64,000 nt of DNA from Cheiracanthium punctorium. Lineage: Eukaryota > Arthropoda > Arachnida > Araneae > Cheiracanthiidae. The notes beneath the pieces are model-generated. The model searched no databases, had not been told where the DNA came from, and saw only the letters and a list, made by a program, of their open reading frames with translations. Shown piece by piece: positions 11,249-21,469 of this stretch. Both the position numbers and the translations under genes were made by a program. Numbering within the stretch: the first letter of the stretch is position 1; every line of letters starts with the position of its first letter. The stretch is taken from NCBI GenBank assembly GCA_038373885.1, contig JAWZYV010019530.1, forward strand, positions 310,001-374,000, given 5' to 3'.

Positions 11249-12399
11249 CAGGGTGTCCCATAAAGGTGGTAAAGGGCTTCAATTCTTTATGTATTAGAGA
11301 TCAGTGGGCAGTGTTAATTGAAAAAATGTTCAATATAAATAGGGTAATAAAACTCCGTTAAGAAAAAATTCCTCTCGCTCATTTATAGAAACGGGCACTT
11401 CGTAAATTTGTATACGACCCCCGTACAAGAAAATTCCGAGTTAGTAAAATAGGCCCCACACACGAATGTGATGATCTAAAAAATTTCAGTCTTTCATCAT
11501 ACAACGTCTCAGAGACATCTTTGAAGAAAGGTGATCGGCTGGCACGTATCCAGAAAAACATTTTGAAAAGGGTTCCAAAAGTTAAAAAAGGCAGAAATTT
11601 TCACAAAGAGGATATATACTTATCATTTTAGTAACAAAAATCAAAATTTCGGGGGATCCGGATCCCCTGGAGCCCCCCTTAAAGATGTCCTCCGTGATCG
11701 GGGGGGGGGCTATACATGACTTTGAATGCAAAAGTTTTGCTAGAGTGGGAAAAAAAGATTTTCTTTCGTAATTCCAATACGATCTCTGAAACGCGATCAT
11801 TTGCTGTGATTCTTTTCCCTTTGAGAGCCATTGAAAAGTGGTTTAAGCCAGCGTTACATTTATCTTCATATCTCTGACTATATGCGGGTTTAAAAAGTAT
11901 AACTTTTCGAAAACTAACGACACTAGTTTTTTCGTAGCGAATCATTTTTCTCCGAACTTATTTTCAACTTTCATTCAATTTACACTGCCCACTTATCTCT
12001 AATAGATAAAGAATTAACCCTTTAACGCGCAGTGTTCCCGCTCTGGGAATACCCAACTCTGACGTTTTCACTGTTGCCAGTCACGAAGAATGGATTAGAT
12101 TTCTATAAAAATAGCTGCGGGTGACATAGCTCCACGAGAATCCTTCAGTTTTTAGCACGTCATTTCCCGTCAAAAGATTATTTTTAACAGCACTGGGCTA
12201 GATTGCCCAATGCTGAAAAAAGGGCAGCCGTTGCCTTCGCTCGACTTAACTACCAGCAAGATGGCGGACGATCGAAACGTTCGCCATCTTACTGGTAGTT
12301 AAGTGGAGCGATGGCAACGGCTGCTCTTTTTTCAGCATTGGGAAAGGGTTGCGCCTCAAAGGGTTAAAACCCGTTGCCACCTTTTTTTGGGTCACCCTG
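11249..12399. mobile_element. Non-autonomous mariner/Tc1-type element with a nested TTAA MITE
   Basis: The left end CAGGGTGTCCCATAAAGG and the right end CCTTTTTTTGGGTCACCCTG are flanked by TA (11247-11248, 12400-12401). The inverted repeat continues inward for about 75 bp (AATTCTTTATGTATTAGAGA against TCTCTAATAGATAAAGAATT, then GTGGGCAGTG / CACTGCCCAC). The right repeat is interrupted at TTAA by the MITE at 12018-12363. No transposase is visible. A homologous internal fragment is at 8696-9300. Confidence 0.85.
12018..12363 (-). mobile_element. piggyBac-like TTAA-flanked MITE, copy 1
   Basis: The element starts CCCTTTAACGCGCAGTG and ends GCGCCTCAAAGGG, with TTAA on both sides (12014-12017 and 12364-12367). 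It lies in the opposite orientation to the copies at 14546 and 46725. The right half contains a strong hairpin built from GTTGCCTTCGCTCGACTTAA...GATGGCGGACGATCGAAACG. It is non-coding. TTAA duplication and CCCTTT ends are characteristic of piggyBac-type elements. It is shorter than its relatives (346 bp). Confidence 0.88.
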
Positions 12400-12401
12400 T
12401 A

Positions 12402-12970
12402 TATATTTACCCCCTTAACAAACTCAAAATTTTTACTCAAGAGTCAATGTGAAGCACCGGCTTACCCTGTTTCAAGAAATAAAATTAATGAAGTAAAGTG
12501 CATGGGAGGATATAAAAAGGGGTAAGGAGGCGTATAAATGGGAATTTCCAGAAGGAAGTATCCGACTTTACGAGCAGTGTTGAACTTTAAATGCTTCCAT
12601 AAAACATTAGGAAAAGTTGGAAACATTTAGGTATAAGTTTCGAGTTCTTTGGAGGAGAAAAAAATAAGAACCTAATTTGTAAAGCGCAGAGGATCTAAAT
12701 GAAATGGAGTTTCCATTATGTGAAGAATACGTTCTCTTGTGGGTGATCAAACTCAGCTTAGATAGAACAAAAACTATACAGCCATTTTATAAATTTCGTT
12801 GCTTCTGGTTATTTACTTTTAGTATGCATATTTGGTTTCTTTCTGTGTCCTTTATTTTTAATTCCACTATGGACTTTAAAAAAATTATCTGTATTAAATA
12901 CTTTTGAGAGTTTTTTTAATGGCTGTCACTCGCTGTTTCACCCTTTGTAACGCAAGCATTTTCACATGAA
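12402..12970. other. AT-rich spacer, no feature
   Basis: No recognisable coding sequence or repeat. A 67-codon frame at 12704-12907 is hydrophobic and AT-driven, without a recognisable motif. Confidence 0.5.
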
Positions 12971-12974
12971 TATA

Positions 12975-13001
12975 CACTCATGTCCATAAATTAAGGATAA
13001 T
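12975..13001 (+). repeat. Left terminal inverted repeat of the Tc1-like element
   Basis: A 27-bp sequence beginning CACTCATGTCCATAAATT, identical in reverse complement to 14454-14480. It is the expected transposase cleavage end. Confidence 0.95.
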
Positions 13002-13200
13002 GAAGTTCAGGCAAAGAAAGAGAAAGAAGCAAAACAAATTTGACTTATTTGTAAAGTCTATTTATTAAACAAAAAGTAAAAAGCAAAAAAGATGCTATAT
13101 GTTTGACATAATTAATAAAAATTGCAAGTTTTACTCCCTTGACCAAATTTCAAAAAAGAACCTATTTACAAAAAACAGTATAACATGGTTAGTAGGATGT

Positions 13201-14403
13201 TTAATACGGAGTATGTCTCCCGGACGATGCAATACAGGCCTGACAACGCCTAGGCATGCTGAGTATCAAATGATCAATCTGATCTTGGGGAATATTACAC
13301 CACTCATCAAGCATTGCACTCCGAAGTTCCGGTAGACAGGTGGGAGGGGGTTGACGGGCTGCAATTCGTCGGCCAAGCATATCCCACACATGCTCTATTG
13401 GATTCAAGTCCGGTGAGTATGCTGGCCAATGCATACGGGTGATATCCTCCGATTGAAGGCATTCGTCTACAATGTTTGCACGGTGAGGACGTCCGTTGTC
13501 ATCCATAACCACAAATTCAGCACCCATGGCGCCCCGAAACAAACGTACATGTTGTTCCAGAATGACATCCCGATAGATGTGACCTGTCATCGTTACACTC
13601 TGAACATGCAGGTCAGTTCTGGAACCAAGAATAATTCCTCCCCAAACGAGCCATCCTGCACCACCGTAACGGTGTCTTTCAATGGTGTTCTCTTGGTGGT
13701 AACGGGTACCTGGCGCTCTCCAGATGAATGTCCGGCGAGAATCAGACTCCAAACTAAACCTGGACTCGTCGGAAAACATCACACAAGACCACTGTTGCGG
13801 TGTCCACAATGCATGCTCTCTACTCCAGGTTAATCGCAGGCAACAGTGAGTTGCGGTAAGTGGAACACATCTGACAGGCCTACGAGCATATAGACCAATG
13901 TGCCCTAAGCGTCTGCACACGGTCTGAATTGAAACTGTCGTACCGGTAGCTGAAGAGAGCTGACGAGACAGGTCTGACGCTGTACTCCGTCTGTTTCTTT
14001 TGGCAATAACTGCCAAATAGCGGTCCTCATTCGGCGTTGTAACTCGGGGGCGACCTGTGCTGTAACGTCTACTCACATTACCATCCTCTTGGAATCGTTG
14101 CCAAAGCCTGGAGAAGACACTCTGGGCGATTCCAAGTTCCTCGGATACTTCCAGCTGGGTACGTCCACATTCCAGTCGTCCGATAATTCTGCCACGTAAA
14201 ACGTCATCCAAATGCCTCCTTTGTGCTATAACTATGCGGTTTTTGCACTGAAAGGCTTTCACAGCGCTTGTGAACAATTTTACTTCTTTGCCACCATTCC
14301 TTATATACCCCTCTCTTACACTCTCGTCATTGTGACGTAGCATCCACGCCATCTGGTGGTTTCCTGTAATTTGCATATTCTTCTTCAAGATGTGTGTGAT
14401 CAT
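13201..14403 (-). CDS. Tc1-like DD34E transposase, open frame but family start codon lost
   Basis: It would cut and paste the surrounding element by binding its terminal repeats. In the 400-codon frame, an N-terminal paired-type helix-turn-helix region covers about residues 66-115 (RGRIIGRLECGRTQLEVSEE), followed by a GRPR linker at 117-120 and a second HTH about 127-175. The catalytic triad is D212 (MFSDESRF), D302 (MDDNGRPH) and E337 (NPIEHVWD), spaced exactly 34 residues between the second D and E. The frame ends SSGRHTPY. From memory of the family, the protein normally starts with Met directly before AQRRHLDD. Here that codon (14227-14229) is ATA, isoleucine, so the usual start is gone, although upstream ATGs at 14403 and 14349 are in frame. 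DDNARPH is the common form; this copy has Gly at 304. It is possibly translatable but probably inactive. Confidence 0.93.
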   Translation of the reverse strand: MITHILKKNMQITGNHQMAWMLRHNDESVREGYIRNGGKEVKLFTSAVKAFQCKNRIVIAQRRHLDDVLRGRIIGRLECGRTQLEVSEELGIAQSVFSRLWQRFQEDGNVSRRYSTGRPRVTTPNEDRYLAVIAKRNRRSTASDLSRQLSSATGTTVSIQTVCRRLGHIGLYARRPVRCVPLTATHCCLRLTWSREHALWTPQQWSCVMFSDESRFSLESDSRRTFIWRAPGTRYHQENTIERHRYGGAGWLVWGGIILGSRTDLHVQSVTMTGHIYRDVILEQHVRLFRGAMGAEFVVMDDNGRPHRANIVDECLQSEDITRMHWPAYSPDLNPIEHVWDMLGRRIAARQPPPTCLPELRSAMLDEWCNIPQDQIDHLILSMPRRCQACIASSGRHTPY

Positions 14404-14453
14404 TCCACAGGTGAAATTTTTATTTTAGAGATCAATTTCTGTGTGATTCTGAA

Positions 14454-14480
14454 TTATCCTTAATTTATGGACATGAGTGT
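14454..14480 (-). repeat. Right terminal inverted repeat of the Tc1-like element
   Basis: Ends ...TTATGGACATGAGTG next to the TA duplication at 14481-14482. Perfect mate of 12975-13001. Confidence 0.95.
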
Positions 14481-14545
14481 AGAAGACCAACTGGATGGAC
14501 AGCCCAACGTTGAAAATGTGTAGCAGTTGCCGTCGATTCCTTCAA

Positions 14546-14980
14546 CCCTTTGAGGCGCAACCCTTTTCCAATGCTGAAAAAAGAGCAGCCGTTGCCATCG
14601 CTCGACTTAACGACCAGCAAGATGGCAGACGATCGAAACGTTCATCGCGTGCCACAGAGACCCTTTTTTGACGACAGTTGGCTGTGCTTCGCCATCTTGT
14701 TGGTCGTTAAGTCGAGCGATGACAACGGCTGCCCTTTTTTCAGCATCGGGCAATCTATCCAGCTGTTCTCTCATTCTTCCATTTTTCAGCAGATGTCAGT
14801 GCTGTTAAAAAGAATCGTGACCATTTTTTGACGGGAAATGACGTGCTAAAAAGTAAAGGATTCTCGTGGAGCTATATGACCCGCAACTATTTTTATAGAA
14901 ATTAAATCTATTCTTCGTGACTGGCAACAGTCAAAACGTCAGAGTTTGAAGCCAGAGCGCGAGCACTGCGCGTTAAAGGG
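14546..14980 (+). mobile_element. piggyBac-like TTAA MITE, copy 2
   Basis: Begins CCCTTTGAGGCGCAACCC and ends CTGCGCGTTAAAGGG. The right TTAA (14981-14984) is intact; the left site reads TCAA (14542-14545), one substitution away. The left half holds the GATGGCAGACGATCGAAACG / CGCCATCTTGTTGGTCGTTA hairpin, and the right half the unique GGAAATGACGTGCTAAAAAG segment shared with the other copies. Non-coding. Confidence 0.87.
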
Positions 14981-14984
14981 TTAA

Positions 14985-15219
14985 CTTCCAACAGCATGGC
15001 GGTGAATCTGACACAACTGTCTTCCCAGCAAACTTCTTGAGCTCTGTGTCACCAGATGAGTGATTCGATCGCCCGCTATATTGTTGGTAGTTAAATGGAT
15101 CAACGGCAAACGATGCACCTTTTTCAGCGTTGGGACCATTTAACCGTATGTTTTTGTAACTGGCGGTAGAAGCGCTGAAATAAGGTGGTTTCACGGCACA
15201 GACGCCGCTCGTCAAAGGG
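14985..15219 (+). mobile_element. Diverged relative of the TTAA MITE family
   Basis: It lies directly after copy 2, between TTAA at 14981-14984 and TTAA at 15220-15223, and ends CTCGTCAAAGGG like the family. An internal TTTTTCAGCGTTGGGACC block echoes the family's TTTTTTCAGCATTGGG. The left end lacks CCCTTT, so it is truncated or an older subfamily; head-to-tail insertion at a shared TTAA is plausible. Confidence 0.6.
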
Positions 15220-15223
15220 TTAA

Positions 15224-15403
15224 AGGCACTGGCCTCTGCTGAGGCCCGAAGTATTGGTCACTTCATCATGGTGTCACCTCAGGTGGACCAACGCTACCTC
15301 CCCGGAAAGGCGGACGAAAGGACGGGCAAGCCAATGTCGGGAATTGAATCCGGACCAGAGGTGCGGTAGAACGGCCCCTTATCCACTACACAATAGAGGT
15401 ACC
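15224..15403 (-). mobile_element. tRNA-derived SINE, minus strand
   Basis: Read on the minus strand it has a tRNA-like head (AGTGGATAAGGGGCCG box-A region, GGATTCAATTCCC box-B). This is followed by a body GCGTTGGTCCACCTGAGGTG...GAAGTGACCAATACTTCGGG...AGAGGCCAGTGCC. The same body follows the tRNA head at 37383-37616, proving a common SINE family. Pol III transcription and LINE-driven mobilisation are family knowledge. The tail abuts TTAA of the neighbouring MITE. Confidence 0.85.
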
Positions 15404-16585
15404 GCTTTTGAGGAACTGATTTCTTATATTTCAAAAATACTTTATGTTATTTTAATGAATAAGAACTAAATTTTGATATAGTTTGACCTAAGAAAATTTC
15501 ACTCTGAAACCATGTCGTAGTACAGATATTTTTTCCATCGATTAACAATATTTGAAGCAATTCCGTTATTTTTTTTTCAGTCTAAGCAGCAAGCAGCCTT
15601 TAATATGAAAGACTCAATCGCTAGTCAAGTGATTTCGTTATCTACAATGTTATGTCAGTTACTGCAATGATTGATTCTGTTCAAATAGTATTAAAGTCAT
15701 GTGAATAAACCATTTTAACTATCGATATTTTATGGTGGTGTTTTTCATGTGTACATTGTGTTAGTCATTTTGCATTAATAAAAAAGGCACTATAATTGTA
15801 CTGTTAGGAAATCATTTGATTAATATATATATCTATAAGGTATGAGACGAGGTAATGCAGGTCAGTACTTCGTTTTGATAAAAATTAAAAATAAAAAATT
15901 AGTTGTTTTTAAATGACATTTCTTTTTTAGCCTATGATTTGCACGCATTAAATGTTGATTAATTGCATTCGGAAACATAATACTAGCTTTTTCCTGGTTA
16001 TTGAACCCATGTTCTTTTCTTGCATCCCCAGAAACTTTCAAGAAACTAATACATTCCTGAAATTTTGTGGGGAAGTTTAGAAAATATCTAAACAGCTTTT
16101 TATTAGAAAAAAGCAAGAGTTTTTTTTTTAATTTTTATTTTTTATTTATATTTTAGTATGGTGAGTTAAAATGGTTTTATAATTAGGCTTAATATCATGT
16201 TTCCAAATGCTCCTAATAAGCTATCTAATGAATATAAATGTTTTCTGCTGATGTTTGAAAGTATAGGCTTACAAAAGAATTTTAAAACTAATGATTTATA
16301 TGATTTTGATAAAAAATAAACACCTTCTTACTTTAACTCAAATTTTTTACATGATGATTACTTTCAGCAAATGTTGAACATGTCGTTTGCCCCCCATTTT
16401 GAATGCAAACCCGAGCACGTCGAACCAAATTTTTGTCGCACTTCACAACATTGTTGGGGGATGTTGACGAAATTTCTTCAATTGTGATTTTTTTTTTAAT
16501 TTATGGCTGCTCTCGGGAATTCTTTGGAAAACCCTATCTGCGCGCTAACATCTTCAAAATTGGCTGTAAGGAATGATAGCGTAAC
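15404..16585. other. AT-rich DNA without recognisable features
   Basis: No protein similarity and no repeat pair found. An 84-codon minus frame at 15862-16116 has no recognisable motif. Confidence 0.5.
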
Positions 16586-16587
16586 TA

Positions 16588-17165
16588 CAGTGGTGGCCAA
16601 AATTGTGGACACTTTCGGAAATGTTTAGAGTTTCTAACTTTGCATGCTTATAGGAAGTGCTACGTATCACAAAATGCAAACTCATGTATTATTTTAAAGT
16701 GAACTTAATACCGATTTCAATACACAAAACTAAATTTAAATGTGTGCAATAGATAAATAATAATAAAAGTTATTGATATTTCAATCTGAAAAACAAATAC
16801 AGTTAAGAAGTGGGTTGTAATTTCTAACTTTCCAGTTCAATCACTGTTATTTAGCTGAGCTCAAAACTCTCGTCAACTCAATGAAACGGCCATGTGAATC
16901 TGTAATAAAAAATTAAGGCTACCTTACAAACTGCTGATAACTCACTTCAATCTTCAATATCTAATGCAGCTCGATAATTAGTGCCTTTTAACTTTTTTTG
17001 CATAGCAAGTATTTTAATGTTGTTTTTTGTATTGAAATCACTATTAAATCATCTTTAAAATGATGTAAAAGAATTTGCGCTTTGTGAAACTTGACATATT
17101 TTATACGCATACAAAATTAGAAAAAAAAAAGTTTTCAAAAGTGTCCACAATTTTGGCCACCACTG
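16588..17165. mobile_element. Tc1/mariner-type MITE, 578 bp
   Basis: The ends CAGTGGTGGCCAAAATTGTG and CACAATTTTGGCCACCACTG are perfect inverted repeats, extending to GACACTTT / AAAGTGTC (about 28 bp). TA flanks both sides (16586-16587, 17166-17167). The interior is AT-rich and lacks transposase motifs. Perfect ends suggest recent mobility in trans. Confidence 0.93.
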
Positions 17166-17601
17166 TAGGTCCGCATAACTTTCATCGCATGCAATGTTGA
17201 GCTAAGCGAATTTCGTGCAGCTATCTCTACCTTGAGTTGAATTTTTTTCGGTGATTATTCCTCTTATCACCTCTTATTCCCATGCTATGTCTGATGATAT
17301 GTCTTAGCTCAAGAAATTTCAAATAAATTATGTTTATCAAAAATAAAATGATCATTTTGGATTTAAGTAACATTTGTGCGGCTCCATGTCTGTTTTACCT
17401 CATAAATAAAGTTGTAACAGTCTTACAGTGTTGGCAATTGTCTCCCAAACAAGGCTAAAAAAATTATACTATTTCATTGTTAGAATAGTTGCCACATCCG
17501 TCAGATTTAAGGGTAGTAAGAAAAATCAACGGGTACTCTTTTAAATTCATCGGCTTGAATTTTTAAATTTAATACTTCATACGTCACGATAAGAAAGGAA
17601 G

Positions 17602-19605
17602 AAAATTTATTAAAGTGCATTAATTTTTTTGGCTTTTTCCTTAATCTGCTACCCATTTTACTTCACCTTTATAGAAAATGGGAGTTTTTTTAAAAAGTTT
17701 GATGTCTTTGCATTCAGAAGTAATAAAACTACATATCTTTTTTTCAAGCATAAATGGATGAATGCATTAGATAAAGCAACACAAAAAAGTCTAATGTTTA
17801 GCGTTTTCAGTAAAAAAAAAAAACAGCCGACAAAAACCGAAATGCCTGTGTTATATGCCCATTATTAAAGTGCATTAACTTTTTGGCTTTTTCTTAAGGG
17901 GACAGCCTACTTTTAAGAATGGGAAAATGTAGAAATTTTAGTTCAACTTTCATAATTAAAAAAAAATAATGAATGCATGCAGAAACACAATTTTTTTTCA
18001 GTTAACTACTATGACATTACTCTATTGATTAAAAATATTATTGTAGTTTATTATAAAGGTGATAATTTAAAAAATATTATTTTACCACACAATATTGTAA
18101 AAACAATTCAAGGGTACTTTCCCACTGCGCGCAAGATATCTCAATTAGACTTCCTTTGATCCTCATAATTTTTTTCTAAATTAAACAAAACATTATAATT
18201 AACAATCTAAACTAAAATGGTTTAATTATTTTCATAATTTAAATTTTAAAGAAATATTTAATCTAAAAGTTTAAATTATCATAAAAATTTTGATAGTTTT
18301 ACAATCATAACTTTTTTTCTATGAAACACAACCATTTCATTTTAGTTCATTTTATTCATTATATTAAAATAAATGCCTGAGAAAAGTTTCAAGTTGATAT
18401 CTTAAATAGTTTTTAAAATATCATGCGCGCAAACTTGAAAAACAGTGTTTTGAGAAAACGCCAATTAAAGTTCAAATTGTAGTTTTGGAACATAAATTTA
18501 ATTTTTTAAAATTAAAAACATTTTCTATTGAAACATTTACTATTTAAAAATAATTTTACTGAGTATTTAAAATGATTAACCCAAAATATGTTTTAATATG
18601 GCTTAAGAAACATCAATCTAAAGAAAAGCTCGACAATTGTAAATATGAAAAAATATGTACATACCTTAACAAAAGATACATTTTTAGGATATAAAGGCAC
18701 GAATATTGGTAAAGTACATTATTTGAAGTTATTTTAATAATTATATCCATGTATATATTTTTTTACTATGCAACATAAAAATTTGATTTTTTTTCACTTT
18801 ATGAACTTTTCGATTTAAAATTTTCCGCTTTCATGCACATTGCCTTCGTTTTCTTTTATTGCCTCAAACTGAGAACTGTTGAGCATTTTTCTGGCTCTTC
18901 GAGTTTCTAAATTAAATTCTGTACATTTCTTTTCTGCCTCTTTTATGCTTTTAGTGTCAACATTAGTTGCAGCTTCTACAGCATGCTGCCCAACTTGCGT
19001 TTACATTTTCCTTTTTATCTCAATAAATAATTGTCATACAGAAAAATGGTTGGTATCAATCTTTTTAGAATAAAGTAAACTATTTAATGAGATAAAATCT
19101 CAAAATCAATTTTTGGGGCATTTTAAAAGTAGGCTGTCCCCTTAATCTGTTACCCAATTTATCCCATCTTTATAGATGCGGAGAGTTTTTAATAAAGTTT
19201 AACATTTTAGCATTTAAAACTAATGTAACTATACAATTTTTCCCAAGTGTATTAGGGGGATGCATGCATTTCATAAAGTAACACAAAAAAAATCTAATGA
19301 TTAGCGTTTTAAGTAACACAAAAGCAGCTGACAAAAACGAAAACGCCTGTTTTATATACCCATTATTAAAGTGCATTAACTTTCGGTTCTTTCTTAATCT
19401 GCAATCAATTTTACTTCATCTTTATAGAAAAAGAGAGTTTTTAATAAAGTTTAACATTTTTCAATGTAACTATATATTTTTTTCCAACGAGTATACTAGA
19501 TAAATGCATTTCATAAATAACACAAAAAAATCTAATGGTTAGCATTGTAAGTAACACAAAAGCAGCCGATGAGAACGAAAATGCCTATTTTATATATATA
19601 TACCC
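17602..19605 (+). repeat. Tandem array, three units of about 254 bp, interrupted
   Basis: Each unit carries ATTAAAGTGCATTAA, a GGCTTTTTCTTAATCTG block, a TTTAAAAAGTTTGA / AATAAAGTTTAACATTT block and an ACAAAAACGAAAACGCC block. The ATTAAAG landmark recurs at 17609, 17864 and 19365. After removing the 1248 bp of inserted DNA the periods are 255 and 253. Non-coding. The unit sequence also provides the empty-site reference for the insertion at 17898. Confidence 0.85.
17898..19141. mobile_element. 1.24-kb TTAA-flanked DNA element without visible transposase
   Basis: The ends GGGGACAGCCTACTTTTAA and TTAAAAGTAGGCTGTCCCC form a perfect 19-bp inverted repeat. TTAA occurs on both sides (17894-17897, 19142-19145). 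Removing the element plus one TTAA restores the tandem-unit sequence CTTTTTCTTAATCTGTTACC, matching unit one at 17634-17653. The interior is very AT-rich, with only short meaningless frames. TTAA specificity points to the piggyBac group. The termini differ completely from the CCCTTT family, so this is a separate family. Confidence 0.9.
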
Positions 19606-20056
19606 ATTTTACCTCACCATACCATTTAACATTTTTATTGATGTTATTCTAGTACATAATTTTGAAATGTTATCTTACTGAGACATCTTCTCTTTCTATT
19701 TTAGGTAAGTGTTATGTGACATGTCTTGGATTACCTTTGTTTACTAAGTCTGAGTAACAGTGTGGGTAAATATACAAGTTCACAAAAGATCTTTTATAAT
19801 AATGAAATGATTTCTTTCATGCTTTGCCATCATCTAAATTAAAAGTGCTTTTATCATTTTAGAGAAACATTTGTAATACATTTTCAATGAAACATTAGGA
19901 CAGCTTGCTGCATGACATGAATATTTAATGTATTACTGTAACGTAGAAACATTTTTAGAAGCTGTATAATGAAATTTGTCTTTCCGTCACTGCGTTGCGC
20001 TTAAAAACAAGGCACTTCCACTTGAAGCAAGTTAAAAGCATTGAAGATGTTTCTAA
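19606..20056. other. AT-rich spacer
   Basis: A short TA-rich run near 19591-19602 lies at its left edge. No gene or element recognised. Confidence 0.45.
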
Positions 20057-20057
20057 G

Positions 20058-20128
20058 CTCCATTTGGTGAAGTAGTTAGGGTACCTGGCTCTCGCCAAGG
20101 AGGCGTGGGCTCAATTCCAGGCGGTGGA
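20058..20128 (+). mobile_element. tRNA-like SINE head
   Basis: TTTGGTGAAGTAGTTAGGG resembles a pol III box A, and GGCTCAATTCC a box B, spaced as in a tRNA. An anticodon-arm-like GGCTCTCGCCAAGGAGGCG lies between. Acceptor-stem pairing is poor and AT-rich sequence follows, so a SINE relic is likelier than a tRNA gene. Confidence 0.5.
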
Positions 20129-21194
20129 TAGGGATTCCATGACATAATGGTTAAGTCCTGAGATAATAAAAATTGAGCAAAAAATACAAATTTTAAAAGT
20201 AGGAGCTTTTTATTGTGGAGCCTTAAAAAGCATAAAATAGAAATTTATTCTAAGATATGCAATGAATGAATGAAAGTTTCAAAACTAAATAAACTTTAGA
20301 GAAAAATATGGATATTTAATTTTTTCAAGACAGGAAACTTTTTAAATGTTCAAAACAGTTTAAAAAGCATTCGAGACCTTTGCAATACACATATTAATGA
20401 CTAAATCAATGCAATCTTTTAAGTCTTTCCTGTATAAACATTTAGAATTTCGTTTCACATTTAATATAAACTCGCTTAGTAAGTCGTTTTTAAGTGACCC
20501 AGACAGTGATGTACCAGCGAAGTTTCACTGCATTGCCTTAAGTGCTGCAAAATAGTTTAGTAACCACTCCAGAATCCACTCAACTAATGAATAAGACAGG
20601 TTATCATCATTATGTTTCCTTCAGTTCTTCAACCAAAAATTCCTTTATCCAAGTCAACAAAATTATTCTTTTTTAGATAAAATGTTAATAAAAGTTCTCT
20701 TTTTTTTCTTTCTTCTATTTATAACACGCGTTTTATTCTACAAGAAATAAAACTAGATAAAAACGAGAAAATATCCAGGAGAGTAGTTTCAGAACGTGAA
20801 AGCGAGAGATAGAAAAAAAAAACTTCATCTTATTGAAAGTTCCAAGTTCCGAGAACAATTTTATTTCTTAAATGCTAGTCAGTAGGTCCACGAAACATTT
20901 TCTAAAAAACTTGGCGATATTCAAGGAGGCTTTTGAAAAAGTAAATAGCTGCGGATAGCTATTGGGTAAAAATAAAAAAATAAAAAAGGAGTTCTAAATA
21001 AAATGGAGGGCTACAGTAACAAAAAGAAACAAGATGTGTTTTCTGGTTTTTTTTTTTTTTTTTTTAAATATAACGGCAATACTAAGGGAAATGAGAACAC
21101 GTGTGCAGCATTTCGATAATGCGGCAATGTAGTGGAATAATCGAAATAAAATTGTAATAATATCTGGATTCGATTTTAGATAGTCAACTCAAGG
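20129..21194. other. AT-rich DNA, no feature
   Basis: Contains a long T-tract (21050-21065) but no coding or repeat structure I can support. Confidence 0.45.
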
Positions 21195-21345
21195 CAGTGG
21201 CACACACAGGGTTTTGGTTTAGCGGGGGCTGGAGTTACAAATACTGCTGAACTCGGTTTAGAGACTTCGATTATACAGTTATAACTCTCTTATAACGTCG
21301 AAATATTCTGTACCATTTTCCCATGGAACACAAGCCCACTATTAA
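21195..21345 (+). repeat. Interspersed repeat, uninterrupted relative of 10985-11232
   Basis: Begins CAGTGGCACACACAGGG, then AATACTGCTGAACTCGGTTT and ATAACGTCGAAATATTCTG. It matches the minus strand of 10985-11232 and shows the site without the small palindromic insertion found there. Non-coding, terminal structure unresolved. Confidence 0.6.
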
Positions 21346-21409
21346 CATAAGTTGTTTCAGAGTAATAAATAACTACCTCATCTATTCAAGGATTTTGTAA
21401 CCGAGTTAA

Positions 21410-21468
21410 ACCCTATGAGGCGCAACCCTTTCGCAATGCTGAAAAAAAGGGGCAGCCGTTGGCATCAT
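21410..21468 (+). mobile_element. Truncated TTAA MITE fragment
   Basis: After TTAA at 21406-21409 comes ACCCTATGAGGCGCAACCC, then TTTCGCAATGCTGAAAAAAA and GGGGCAGCCGTTGGCATC, matching the first 60 bp of the piggyBac-like MITE family. Similarity then stops, and the right end is absent. Confidence 0.75.
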
Positions 21469-21469
21469 G

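Larger units (their letters stand above)
12975..14480 (-). mobile_element. Complete Tc1-like DNA transposon
   Basis: The 27-bp terminal inverted repeats are identical: CACTCATGTCCATAAATTAA continuing to GGATAAT at 12975-13001, with its reverse complement at 14454-14480. TA target duplications lie at 12973-12974 and 14481-14482. Total length, 1506 bp, is typical of Tc1. A single transposase frame on the minus strand fills the element. Perfect terminal repeats and an uninterrupted frame make this the youngest-looking insertion in the window. Confidence 0.97.

Noticed and set aside
13429..13833. A 134-codon plus-strand frame
   Set aside because: It is antisense to the intact Tc1 transposase; the minus-strand frame has the catalytic motifs.
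20058..20128. A genuine tRNA gene
   Set aside because: Acceptor and anticodon arms do not pair well; treated as a SINE head.
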